Shown: piece by piece, positions 1 to 6,211 of the stretch
Numbering within the stretch: position 1 is the stretch's first letter
Layout: every line of letters begins with the position of its first letter
Origin: Candidatus Sulfopaludibacter sp. SbA3
Lineage (GTDB): Bacteria > Acidobacteriota > Terriglobia > Bryobacterales > Bryobacteraceae
Assembly (NCBI GenBank): GCA_900290315.1
Contig: OKRF01000304.1
Coordinates: forward strand, 9,845 to 19,592
Direction: 5' to 3'
Length of the DNA stretch: 9,748 bases
Made by a program: the position numbers and the translations under genes
Notes under the pieces: model-generated
The model's database searches: none
Seen by the model: the letters and a program-made list of their open reading frames with translations, nothing else
What the model was told of the DNA's origin: nothing

Positions 1-197
1 CCCGCCGCGAAATCCTTCGCGATGGCCTTGAGCGCGCTCACCGTCAGCACAATATTTTGCGCCGGCCGCGCCGCGCTGCCCGGATTCGTCACCGCCAGCT
101 TCAGGACCTTGATGTGCGATGCGGCGCCCGCTGCCATGGCGGCCAGGAGCAGGATTGCGGCGCAGGCCGACGTGGGCCTGACGCGCCAATGCGCCAT
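1..197 (-). CDS. Secreted protein, DUF4861-like, N-terminal part only
   Basis: Only the first 65 codons lie in the window; the gene runs off the left edge. It starts at the ATG at 197-195, preceded by a GGGGGA ribosome-binding site with an A-rich spacer. Residues 1-26 form a signal peptide: a short basic start, a hydrophobic core (AAILLLAAMAAG) and small residues at the likely cleavage site (GAAS). The mature part begins IKVLKLAVTNPGSAARPAQ and continues with a strand-like IVLTVSAL. That pattern resembles the start of DUF4861 proteins, which are often found beside polysaccharide and uronate catabolism genes; this family call is from memory and the domain body is not visible. The ATG is one base from the stop of the upstream isomerase gene, so the two are almost certainly co-transcribed. 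It is probably an exported protein of a sugar-catabolism locus; its activity is unknown. Confidence 0.6.
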   Translation of the reverse strand, partial: MAHWRVRPTSACAAILLLAAMAAGAASHIKVLKLAVTNPGSAARPAQNIVLTVSALKAIAKDFAA

Positions 198-198
198 T

Positions 199-1035
199 TT
201 ATTTTCCCCCGCGCGAGGCTTCCAGCCCGGACCCGCCCTTGGCGTATTCGGGCTGCACGTTCACCACTCCGAACTCGCGGTCCACCCCTTCACGGTGCGC
301 CGCCATCATCCACAGGAAGCCAATGGAGTGACCCGGCGCCGCAACGTTGGGATGATACCCTTCGGGCATGACCACGCAGTCGCCCTCGCGCACGATCACG
401 GCGAGTTCCGGATCCTGCGGGTTGGTGTAGACCAGTTGAATGCCCCACGCTGGCGCGGGCATGTTGATGTACAGGTACGCTTCTTCCAGCGTGGCGCCAT
501 GTTCATGCGGCGGCCAGGAGGTCCAGTGGCCGGGTTCGCTGAAGGTCACGCCCGCCAGGATGCGTCCCCCTTCCACGTTCTTCCCGATCACGATGTTGAG
601 GTCCCGCGAATTGTTGGGTCCGCCGGCCTGAAAATGCAGCGACGGGTTCTCCTTCACTTTGGCGAACGAGACGTACTGCACGGGATAGGTGCCCTTGACC
701 GGAGCGGCGATCTCCGCCAGGTCGCAGCCTTCCGCGCCCGCAGTCACCAGTACCTGGCTGTCGCGCGGCACGTATACGGCATCGTAGGGGGTCAGAAGGA
801 ATTGCTGGCCGGCCGTGGCTACCTCGGCCTTCCCGCGCAGACAGATGAGCCCTGTCTCGCGCTCTCCCGTGGCAAATTCGAGCGGGGCGTCGCCCGCGTC
901 CAGAATGATCCGGCCGTAATGCAGATGCCGTACTGCGGCGGTGCCGGGGGCCAACGAACAGGTCCGGCCCTTCGCACGGTTGGTTCCACGCCGTACGCAA
1001 GCTTCTTCGCTAAGAGGATAAGCGACGGTGCTCAT
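199..1035 (-). CDS. iolB: KduI/IolB-family cupin isomerase (5-deoxy-glucuronate isomerase-like)
   Basis: A 278-residue cytosolic bicupin isomerase. IolB isomerises 5-deoxy-glucuronate in inositol catabolism; KduI acts on 5-keto-4-deoxyuronate in pectin catabolism. Family marks visible: RETGLICLRGKAEV (59-72), YVPRDSQ (88-94), GPNNSRDLN (139-147), and the C-terminal cupin with WTSWPPHEH (171-179), EE (184-185) and GYHPNVAAPG (226-235). H177, H179, E184 or E185 and H228 are the likely metal ligands. The WTSWPPH and GYHP motifs are IolB-like. However, the roughly nine-residue insert that IolB has between the HxH pair and the glutamate is absent, which is the KduI spacing, so the substrate is uncertain. 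The length matches E. coli KduI (278). The ATG is preceded by GGAG about 8 bases upstream. It is first gene of a unit with the DUF4861-like gene and divergent from an IclR regulator. Confidence 0.82.
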   Translation of the reverse strand: MSTVAYPLSEEACVRRGTNRAKGRTCSLAPGTAAVRHLHYGRIILDAGDAPLEFATGERETGLICLRGKAEVATAGQQFLLTPYDAVYVPRDSQVLVTAGAEGCDLAEIAAPVKGTYPVQYVSFAKVKENPSLHFQAGGPNNSRDLNIVIGKNVEGGRILAGVTFSEPGHWTSWPPHEHGATLEEAYLYINMPAPAWGIQLVYTNPQDPELAVIVREGDCVVMPEGYHPNVAAPGHSIGFLWMMAAHREGVDREFGVVNVQPEYAKGGSGLEASRGGK

Positions 1036-1050
1036 CGAATGCTCCAGTTC

Positions 1051-1161
1051 ACAATGTGGAATAACAAGTATCGTATTCTGTCACTGAGTCTATTGCGTTA
1101 TAACCGGAGTGTCAATACCGAATTTTACAAAATATGAACCGTGTTGTACTACAATGTGAAA
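1051..1161. promoter_or_regulatory. Candidate IclR operator region between divergent genes
   Basis: Two nearly identical boxes lie exactly 100 bp apart in the same orientation: ACAATGTGGAA at 1051-1061 and ACAATGTGAAA at 1151-1161. The first sits just upstream of the isomerase start and the second just upstream of the regulator start. The second overlaps an inverted repeat, TTGTA-C-TACAA (1144-1154). A further palindrome, GTTATAAC (1097-1104), lies between them. IclR-family regulators commonly bind such intergenic sites and control both the divergent operon and themselves. Binding here is inference. Confidence 0.4.
1087..1115 (-). promoter_or_regulatory. Probable sigma-70 promoter of the isomerase gene
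   Basis: Read on the minus strand there is a perfect -35 hexamer TTGACA (1115-1110), a 17-base spacer and TAGACT (1092-1087), which matches four of six -10 positions. Transcription would begin near 1080, giving a leader of about 45 nt that carries the GGAG ribosome-binding site. The spacer contains the perfect palindrome GTTATAAC (1097-1104), a natural place for a repressor. The hexamers are seen directly; promoter activity is inferred. Confidence 0.55.
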
Positions 1162-1165
1162 CGAC

Positions 1166-1942
1166 ATGACCACTGGCATCGCCGCAGAACCAGGCGGAGT
1201 CCGCGTTCTGCATAAGACTCTGGATATCCTCGAGACCATCAAATCGCGCGACACCGGGTTCAAACTGGCCGAGCTGGCGCGCACCGTAGAGTTGCCCAAA
1301 GCCACGGTGTACCGCATCCTCACCACGCTGGAAGGGCGCGGATACCTGGACCGCGCCGCCGATGGCAGCTATCGGATGGCCAAGAAGCTTTTCGATCTGC
1401 AGCGGTCGGAATCTGAGGAGCAGATCCTCAACCGGGTCGCCGGCTCCATTATGGAGCGGGTGGTACAGGCCACCAAAGAGACCGTCAATCTGGGTATTCT
1501 GGACGCCGGCGAAGTGGTGGTGATCAACACTGTGGAGAGTCCGCAGGCGGTGCGCATGTCTTCCAAGATCGGTAATCGCCGGCACCTGCATTCCACCGCG
1601 CTGGGGAAGATTTTCCTTGCCGGGTTGCCCGAAAAGGAATTTCTGCGCCTCATCCGCATGAAGGGCCTGCCCCGTCTCACCGACAACACGCTTACCACGA
1701 AGGCCGCGGTTGTCGAGGAGATCAAGCTCGTTCGCAAGCAGGGTTGGGCCATGGACAATCAGGAAAACGAGATCGAGGGCCGCTGCATTGGCGCCCCTAT
1801 TCTGACTGCCAATGGCCGCGTTCTGGCGGCGCTCAGCATCTCCAGTCCGGTATTTCGCATGGATCTGGCACGCGCCAAATCGCTGGTGCCGCAGTTGAAG
1901 AGCTTCTGCGCCGAAATCTCCGAAGCGCTTAAGTTGGGTTAA
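1166..1942 (+). CDS. IclR-family transcriptional regulator
   Basis: A 258-residue regulator of standard family length. Residues about 12-70 form the winged helix-turn-helix: RVLHKTLDILETI, then FKLAELARTVELPKATVYR with the recognition helix, then LEGRGYLDR and the wing DGSYRM. Residues about 85-256 form the IclR effector-binding domain, recognised by RRHLHSTALGKIFLA (138-152), NEIEGRCIGAPI (201-212) and AALSISSPVFRM (221-232). It probably represses or activates the divergent isomerase/DUF4861 unit in response to a small carboxylate or sugar acid, as KdgR-type members do; the ligand is not readable from sequence. The ATG at 1166 is the only start that keeps the usual short tail before the DNA-binding domain. 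Its ribosome-binding site is weak (GTGAAACGAC), so translation may be modest or the message short-leadered. There is no obvious intrinsic terminator downstream. Confidence 0.93.
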   Translation: MTTGIAAEPGGVRVLHKTLDILETIKSRDTGFKLAELARTVELPKATVYRILTTLEGRGYLDRAADGSYRMAKKLFDLQRSESEEQILNRVAGSIMERVVQATKETVNLGILDAGEVVVINTVESPQAVRMSSKIGNRRHLHSTALGKIFLAGLPEKEFLRLIRMKGLPRLTDNTLTTKAAVVEEIKLVRKQGWAMDNQENEIEGRCIGAPILTANGRVLAALSISSPVFRMDLARAKSLVPQLKSFCAEISEALKLG

Positions 1943-2012
1943 CTGGAAGCACGGAGAAGAATTGTCGTTTTGCCGGAAATAATCGCCGCTGACACACTTC
2001 ATCGAATCGATC

Positions 2013-2101
2013 CGCGATACCCTGTTTTGGGGCCATCAATTGTAGGCGGACTGGAAACGCGATACCCTGTTTTGGGGCCATCAATTGTAGGCGGACTGGA
2101 A
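2013..2101. repeat. Two-copy tandem repeat, 45-bp period
   Basis: Copy 1 is 2013-2057 and copy 2 is 2058-2101. They begin CGCGATACCCTGTTTTGGGG and are identical over 44 bases with no spacer. Each copy contains the palindrome CAATTG. The period equals 15 codons, so a reading frame continues through it, but translation most likely starts downstream at 2156. The repeat therefore lies in the promoter/leader region of the TIGR03435-type gene. Confidence 0.95.
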
Positions 2102-2113
2102 CCCTTTTCTATT
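2085..2113 (+). promoter_or_regulatory. Weak candidate promoter of the TIGR03435-type gene
   Basis: TTGTAG (2085-2090), in the second copy of the 45-bp repeat, is followed after 17 bases by TCTATT (2108-2113); each hexamer is a partial match. The predicted leader is about 35 nt and ends in a good ribosome-binding site. The first repeat copy supplies another TTGTAG (2040-2045), 17 bases before the poorer TACCCT (2063-2068). This is a tentative reading. Confidence 0.25.
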
Positions 2114-2142
2114 GTGTCGATCATTTTTCCTGAATTTGTTTT

Positions 2143-2151
2143 AAGAGGTGA
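2143..2151 (+). promoter_or_regulatory. Ribosome-binding site that fixes the start at 2156
   Basis: AAGAGGTGA lies just before the ATG at 2156, with seven bases between AGAGG and the start codon. The open frame extends upstream to about 1970 through the 45-bp repeat, but no comparable site is seen there. A signal peptide begins only at 2156. Confidence 0.75.
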
Positions 2152-2155
2152 CAAG

Positions 2156-3027
2156 ATGATTCGTTGTGGCTATTCGGAGCGATCACTCTTTGCGGCGCAT
2201 GGTGCCGCTTCGGCCTTCTGCTCACTGGCCATCAGCGTATTGAGTCTTGGTTCGGCGCATGCGCAGGTGCCCCCCCTTCGAGTGGCGGCTGGTCCGGCTT
2301 TCGAGGTGGCATCTATCAAGCCAAGTGCGGCCAACATACTGGCGCGAAGTATACGCCCATATCCCGGCGGCCGCGTGGTTGCGCAGGGAACGACCTTACG
2401 GTTTCTCATTGAGTGGGCCTATCAGGTCGGGGATTTCCAGGTTTCGAAGACGCCCGGCTGGATGGACTCGGATCGGTACGATGTCGAGGCCAAGGCTCCG
2501 GTTGGCGTGGACCAGAGTCCCACACAGTTGCGTTTCATGTTCCGAACCTTGCTCGTGGACCGGTTCAAACTCGCTATTCATCACGAGTCAAAAGATACTA
2601 ATACATATGTTTTGACAGTGGCCAAGGGCGGTCCGAAATTACATCCCTCGGACAATGCGGGCTGCGTGCCATCTCCGGAAAGTCAATGCGGTGGAATGCG
2701 GGTGTCCCCAGGCATGGTTAATGGCAAACCTGGCAACCTACCTCTCCTGGCTGCGATTCTCTCCGGCGTGCTGAACAGGCCGGTTGTCGACGAGACCGGG
2801 CTCACCGGGGCATTCGACTTTCGGCATTCGACTTTCAGTTGGAATGGAAGCCCGACTATGCCTTGCCGACCAATCCAGAAGAGGCGCCAGTGGAGCCGTC
2901 GTCTGATTCAAACCATCCATTCCTCGCTGCCGCTCTGCAGGACCAGCTAGGACTCAAACTAGAATCGAAAAAGGGGAAGGTTGAAATGCTAGTTATCGAT
3001 CGTGCGGAAAAGCCTAGTGGCAATTGA
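2156..3027 (+). pseudogene. TIGR03435-family secreted protein, frameshifted by a 14-bp duplication
   Basis: This belongs to the acidobacterial TIGR03435 family, whose function is unknown. Residues 1-36 are a signal peptide ending AHA before Q37. Family hallmarks follow: FEVASIKPS (49-57), YPGGRVVAQGTTLRFLIEWAY, WMDSDRYDVEAKAP, LLVDRFKLAIHHE, YVLTVAKGGPKLHP and NRPVVDETGLTGAFDF. At 2809-2836 the 14 bases GGCATTCGACTTTC occur twice in tandem. As it stands, the frame is thrown off after about residue 222 and stops at 2948-2950 (264 aa with a non-family tail). Removing one copy gives a perfect 285-residue protein whose end is QLEWKPDYALP, then DSNHPFLAAALQDQLGLKLE and MLVIDRAEKP, stopping at 3025-3027; that ending is typical of the family. 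So the gene is complete except for the duplication. It may be recently inactivated, reversible, or misassembled. Confidence 0.88.
2809..2836. repeat. Exact 14-bp tandem duplication causing a frameshift
   Basis: GGCATTCGACTTTC occurs at 2809-2822 and again at 2823-2836 with no spacer. Fourteen is not a multiple of three, so the second copy shifts the frame of the TIGR03435-type gene. With one copy the codons read GAFDFQLEWKPD, as the family expects. Confidence 0.97.
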
Positions 3028-3431
3028 ATCTTCGGAACGACGATTCGGCTCTGGGTATTAATCCACGGCTCGGCAGGGATGGCACATCGGGCGAGGCTTC
3101 CGTGCGAGTCTACTGGGTGAACGACGCGGTTGTGAGCGAAACACGGCGTTACCGGAAACTCATACAGGCGTAAGGTCTGAGGGCCTGGCTTCTCCCACGC
3201 GGTGAATGCGTGCACCCACATCTCGGCCGGGGTTGACGCTGCCCGATCGCATTTGCTCATGCCGATCCGGATGAGAAGCCGCTCAAATTCGCGGCGCGCT
3301 TCCGAACGATCCGGCACTGCCGGTGTTGGAGCCGGAGCCGCGCTCTCAACCATCGCTGCGCTGACATCGTCGCCGCTCTCCCGCAACAATCGGGCAAGGG
3401 CTTCGAGGTACCCCCTGGCGGCTATGAACAC
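2856..3431 (-). CDS. Doubtful hypothetical protein or gene remnant
   Basis: The roughly 460 bases between the TIGR03435-type gene and the lipocalin-like gene hold no convincing gene. The best candidate is this minus-strand frame, which could begin at a GTG (3431-3429) preceded by GGGGAGGAGCG. The first 60 residues look protein-like, with amphipathic helices (RGYLEALARLLRESGDD and SEARREFERLLIRIGM) and mostly G/C third bases. The remainder is irregular and reads antisense through about 170 bases of the TIGR03435-type gene's real C-terminus, which argues against the full length. The frame extends upstream to an ATG at 3488, but that would overlap the neighbouring start. I recognise no domain. 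It may be a decayed gene, or chance. Confidence 0.25.
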   Translation of the reverse strand: MFIAARGYLEALARLLRESGDDVSAAMVESAAPAPTPAVPDRSEARREFERLLIRIGMSKCDRAASTPAEMWVHAFTAWEKPGPQTLRLYEFPVTPCFAHNRVVHPVDSHGSLARCAIPAEPWINTQSRIVVPKIQLPLGFSARSITSISTFPFFDSSLSPSWSCRAAARNGWFESDDGSTGASSGLVGKA

Positions 3432-3479
3432 CGCTCCTCCCCAACGAAAGCGGGTGGAACGTGGGAAACTCCAATGAGC

Positions 3480-3484
3480 GGAGG
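3480..3484 (+). promoter_or_regulatory. Ribosome-binding site favouring a TTG start at 3491
   Basis: GGAGG at 3480-3484 is six bases before an in-frame TTG (3491). The longer alternative, GTG at 3461, has no clear ribosome-binding site, so TTG is the preferred start for the lipocalin-like gene. Confidence 0.55.
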
Positions 3485-3490
3485 GCAAAA

Positions 3491-3979
3491 TTGAGTGAAT
3501 CGACGATTGTAGGTGATTCCGGAATCACCGGTGCGACACGGGCGGAGGGCCAAAACCCGGAGGCTTCCGTCCGAAAGCGATTGATCGGCGTATGGAAGTT
3601 GTTGAGCCTTGACGTATCGGTTGATGACAACGTGCTGCACCCTTACGGGGAGGCTCCGATTGGCCGTCTCACGTACGACGATGCGGGACGAATGTCCGCA
3701 CACGTGATGAAGGCCGGACGAGAGTCTGCAATCCATGATCCCGACGAAATTGCGAACGCGAGCTGCGATGAACTTCGGCAGATCGCCGAAGGCTACGTAG
3801 GGTATTGCGGGACCTTCACGCTCGATGAGGGGAGTCAAACGGTGATCCACCACGTTGAGGCTTGCACGCTGCCTGCCTGGGTCGGAACGGACCAGAGGCG
3901 GCAGTATGAGTTCGTTGGCGGCCTTCTGGTGCTCAGCGCCGGGTCCGCCAAAGTGGTTTGGGAACGCCTGCCGGATTGA
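3491..3979 (+). CDS. Lipocalin-like domain protein (Lipocalin_5 type)
   Basis: A 162-residue protein from the TTG at 3491 (172 residues if the GTG at 3461 is used). After a variable 28-residue lead, the Lipocalin_5-type (PF13924-like) domain is clear: LIGVWKLLSL (31-40), HPYGEAPIGRLTYDDAGRMS (50-69), a helical acidic stretch (82-100), GYVGYCGTFTLDEG (101-114), VIHHVE (118-123), LPAWVGTDQRRQYEF (127-141) and a final VVWERL (155-160). Family members are small beta-barrels presumed to bind hydrophobic or small ligands; no enzymatic role can be assigned. No signal peptide is visible, so it is probably cytosolic. An 18-bp perfect palindrome overlaps codons 7-13. The last codons and the stop lie in the first copy of a 32-bp tandem duplication. 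It appears to be a single-gene unit. Confidence 0.83.
   Translation: MSESTIVGDSGITGATRAEGQNPEASVRKRLIGVWKLLSLDVSVDDNVLHPYGEAPIGRLTYDDAGRMSAHVMKAGRESAIHDPDEIANASCDELRQIAEGYVGYCGTFTLDEGSQTVIHHVEACTLPAWVGTDQRRQYEFVGGLLVLSAGSAKVVWERLPD
3512..3529. promoter_or_regulatory. 18-bp perfect palindrome near the lipocalin gene start
   Basis: GGTGATTCCGGAATCACC is perfectly self-complementary over 18 bases. It lies about 20 bases inside the predicted coding region, in the variable lead before the conserved domain. It could be a dimeric-repressor operator or fold into an mRNA hairpin close to the start codon. Its role is unknown. Confidence 0.45.
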
Positions 3980-4027
3980 ACGGGGACGGTCGGGCACGCC
4001 TGCCGGATTGAACGGGGACGGTCGGGC
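3964..4027. repeat. Exact 32-bp tandem duplication across a stop codon
   Basis: Copy 1 is 3964-3995 and copy 2 is 3996-4027; both begin ACGCCTGCCGGATTGAACGG and are identical without a spacer. The first copy contains the end of the lipocalin-like gene and its TGA (3977-3979), so the second is a non-coding copy of that gene end. The remaining 150 bases before the GH2 gene hold no gene. Confidence 0.96.
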
Positions 4028-4151
4028 TGGGCGAACGAAGTAGCCGCCGCACGAGTTCCGGTTTCTCTCCGTCGGGCAAAGGGGCTCAGTCCGCCGGCGC
4101 CTTTTCGACCTGCGATTGCGGCCGTCGCTGAGCGCCGCAGTTGCCTTACGG

Positions 4152-4160
4152 TGGTATGAT
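4152..4160 (+). promoter_or_regulatory. Extended -10 promoter of the GH2 gene
   Basis: TGGTATGAT is an extended -10 element: a TG one base before TATGAT, which matches five of six consensus bases. No good -35 lies at the right distance. Transcription would start near 4167, only about 8 nt before the ATG at 4175. No Shine-Dalgarno sequence precedes that ATG, so the message may be nearly leaderless. Confidence 0.4.
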
Positions 4161-4174
4161 TCCTCTCTGCTCCC

Positions 4175-6184
4175 ATGAAGACTGCGCTCCTGTTTTTGTT
4201 GGCGGCCATCGCCTACGCCGACGAGCCACGCACGCTCACGCGCCTGGACCGCGATTGGAAGTTCTTCGCGGGCGAGGAACCCGCCGCGTCCGCTCCGCAA
4301 TTCGACGATGCCGCCTGGCAATCTGTTTCGGTTCCGCACACCTGGAACGCCGATGCCAATCATCGCCGCCAGATCGACGCGCCTGCCGCATGGAAGGGGA
4401 AACGGGTCTTCATCCGCTTCGAAGCCGCCAGTCTTGTCGCCAAAGCCTGGCTGAACGGCAAACTCCTGGGGGAACACAAGGGCGGTTTCCAGGCCTTCTG
4501 CTTCGAACTGACTCCCTATCTGCAAACCGGGCGCAACTCGCTGGCGGTGCGCGTGGACAACAGCCGGCGCGAGGATGTGATTCCGCTCGGCGGTGACTTC
4601 ACCATTTTCGGAGGCCTCTACCGGCCGGTCTCCCTGCTCATCACCTCTACCCTCAACATCTCTCCCCTGGATCATGGCTCCTGGGGAATGTTCGTACGGC
4701 AGCAGAACGTCAGCGAAGATCGGGCCGACGTGGAAGTGACCACGGAAATCTCCAACGGCTCCCCCGCGCCGCGCAGCGTGTGGGTGCAACTGACGCTGCT
4801 GGACGATCGCGGGCAGCGTGTGGCCACCGCCCGGCAACTGGCGCTGATTCCCCGCAGCGCAGCAAAAAGCGTGGCGCAGAAAATCACCATCGCGCGGCCC
4901 CACCTGTGGAACGGTGTGGCCGACCCTTACCTCTATACGGCGCGCGTGGAACTTTCGCAGGCCGGCCCGATTCTCGACGCGCTCGATCAGACCGTGGGGC
5001 TGCGGTATTTCCGTTTCGACGCCGCTGGCGGCTTCCTGCTTAACGGAAAGCCGCGCCAGATCCACGGTGTCTGCCGCCATCAGGATTGGGACGGCACGGG
5101 CTGGGCCATCACCGAAAAGCAGCAGGACCTCGACATGCAGATCATGCGCGAGATGGGTGTGGATGGCATCCGCCTCGCGCACTACCAGCACGACGACTAC
5201 TTCTACCGCCTGTGCGACCGGTATGGCATGATCGTGTGGACCGAGCTCCCCATGGTCAACGACGTGCGAGGCGGCACCCCCTTCCTGGAGAATGCCCGCG
5301 AGCAACTCACCGAGCTCATCCGCCAGAATCGCAACCACGCCTCGGTGATGATGTGGAGCCTGTACAACGAGATCGGCCCTGGGAACAGGGACGATCCCGT
5401 GCCTATCGTGGAGAGCCTCAAACAACTGGCCAAGCTGGAAGATCCGTCTCGGCCTACTACGGGCGCGCTCAGCATCGATGGCATCGAAAAACTCCCCGGT
5501 GTCGGCCCTCTCAGCGACGTGGTCGCGCTCAATGTGTACCCTGGCTGGTACATCCAGACGCCGCAGGCCATGGGAGCCATTCTGGACCGGTGGAACGAGT
5601 ATTACGGTTCGCGCGGCATCATCCTGAGCGAGTATGGCGCGGGGGCCAGCGTCAAGCAGCACCAGCAGGATTTCACCGGCCGCACCGGCCGCGCGCCCAA
5701 CGATTGGCATCCCGAGGAATACCAGGCCCTGGTCCACGAAGCCAACTACGCCGCCGTGAAGGCCCGCCCGTTCGTGCCGGCCGCGTTCCTCTGGTGCATG
5801 TTTGATTTCGCCAGCGCCGGCCGCCACGAAGGCGATACGCCCGGCATCAACGACAAAGGCCTGGTGACGCGCGACCGCAAGGTGAAAAAGGACGCCTTCT
5901 ACTTTTATAAAGCGAACTGGACCGCCGAGCCTATGGTCTACATCGCCAGCCGCCGCGACACGAACCGCACCGGCGGCGAAACGCCGGTCAAGGTCTATTC
6001 GAACTGCGCGCGGGTCACTCTCAAGGTGAACGGCAAGGTCTACGAAGAGGCCGCAGGCGACGGCCTGCACGTATTCTCATGGCAGGCCGTGCCTCTGGCG
6101 GAGGGCGAAAACAAAATCGAGGTCGAAGCGCCCTCACCCCGCGGCGTCCAGCGCGATTCGTGCGTCTGGACTTACCGCCCATAG
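4175..6184 (+). CDS. Secreted glycoside hydrolase family 2 (beta-glycosidase)
   Basis: A 669-residue retaining beta-glycosidase. Residues 1-15 are a short signal peptide (MKTALLFLLAAIAYA, then DEP), so it is exported, probably to the periplasm. Domains in order: jelly-roll sugar-binding domain about 20-160 (FDDAAWQSVSVPHTWN; KGKRVFIRFE; AWLNGKLLGEHKGGF; GGLYRPV), Ig-like domain about 165-280, TIM barrel about 283-580, and a C-terminal beta domain about 585-669 with YSNCARVTLKVNGK, as in DUF4982-like tails. Catalytic residues are visible: acid/base E399 in SLYNEI and nucleophile E486 in LSEYGAG; the conserved GVCRHQDW motif (298-305) is also present. The family includes beta-galactosidases, beta-glucuronidases and beta-mannosidases. 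The SEYG context is compatible with a glucuronidase-like enzyme, but substrate cannot be read with confidence. It may supply sugars or uronates to the isomerase locus upstream (inference). Confidence 0.93.
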   Translation: MKTALLFLLAAIAYADEPRTLTRLDRDWKFFAGEEPAASAPQFDDAAWQSVSVPHTWNADANHRRQIDAPAAWKGKRVFIRFEAASLVAKAWLNGKLLGEHKGGFQAFCFELTPYLQTGRNSLAVRVDNSRREDVIPLGGDFTIFGGLYRPVSLLITSTLNISPLDHGSWGMFVRQQNVSEDRADVEVTTEISNGSPAPRSVWVQLTLLDDRGQRVATARQLALIPRSAAKSVAQKITIARPHLWNGVADPYLYTARVELSQAGPILDALDQTVGLRYFRFDAAGGFLLNGKPRQIHGVCRHQDWDGTGWAITEKQQDLDMQIMREMGVDGIRLAHYQHDDYFYRLCDRYGMIVWTELPMVNDVRGGTPFLENAREQLTELIRQNRNHASVMMWSLYNEIGPGNRDDPVPIVESLKQLAKLEDPSRPTTGALSIDGIEKLPGVGPLSDVVALNVYPGWYIQTPQAMGAILDRWNEYYGSRGIILSEYGAGASVKQHQQDFTGRTGRAPNDWHPEEYQALVHEANYAAVKARPFVPAAFLWCMFDFASAGRHEGDTPGINDKGLVTRDRKVKKDAFYFYKANWTAEPMVYIASRRDTNRTGGETPVKVYSNCARVTLKVNGKVYEEAAGDGLHVFSWQAVPLAEGENKIEVEAPSPRGVQRDSCVWTYRP

Positions 6185-6211
6185 GAGCGACGAGGCCGAC
6201 TGGCGACAAGA

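Noticed and set aside
22..1137. A 371-codon plus-strand open frame
   Set aside because: It is antisense to the KduI/IolB-type gene and crosses both ends of it. Its composition is shadow-like, and the minus-strand protein has clear cupin motifs.
1112..2002. A 296-codon minus-strand frame
   Set aside because: It lies opposite the IclR regulator, whose DNA-binding and effector motifs are unambiguous; no independent domain is seen.
2013..2101. CRISPR array or attachment site
   Set aside because: There are only two directly abutting copies, with no spacers, no cas genes and no integrase nearby.
1970..2155. N-terminal extension of the TIGR03435-type protein through the 45-bp repeat
   Set aside because: It would need a TTG start without a ribosome-binding site, and would place the signal peptide internally. 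The ATG at 2156 has a good site and begins the signal peptide.
4090..4110. Terminator near GGCGCCTTTT after the lipocalin-like gene
   Set aside because: The GC palindrome is too short for a stable stem-loop and the T-run is brief.
3422..6070. An 882-codon open frame on the minus strand
   Set aside because: It is antisense to the whole GH2 gene, the end of which shows clear catalytic motifs on the plus strand. Its product is rich in R, H, A, V and G with no recognisable domain, as expected for a shadow in GC-rich coding DNA.
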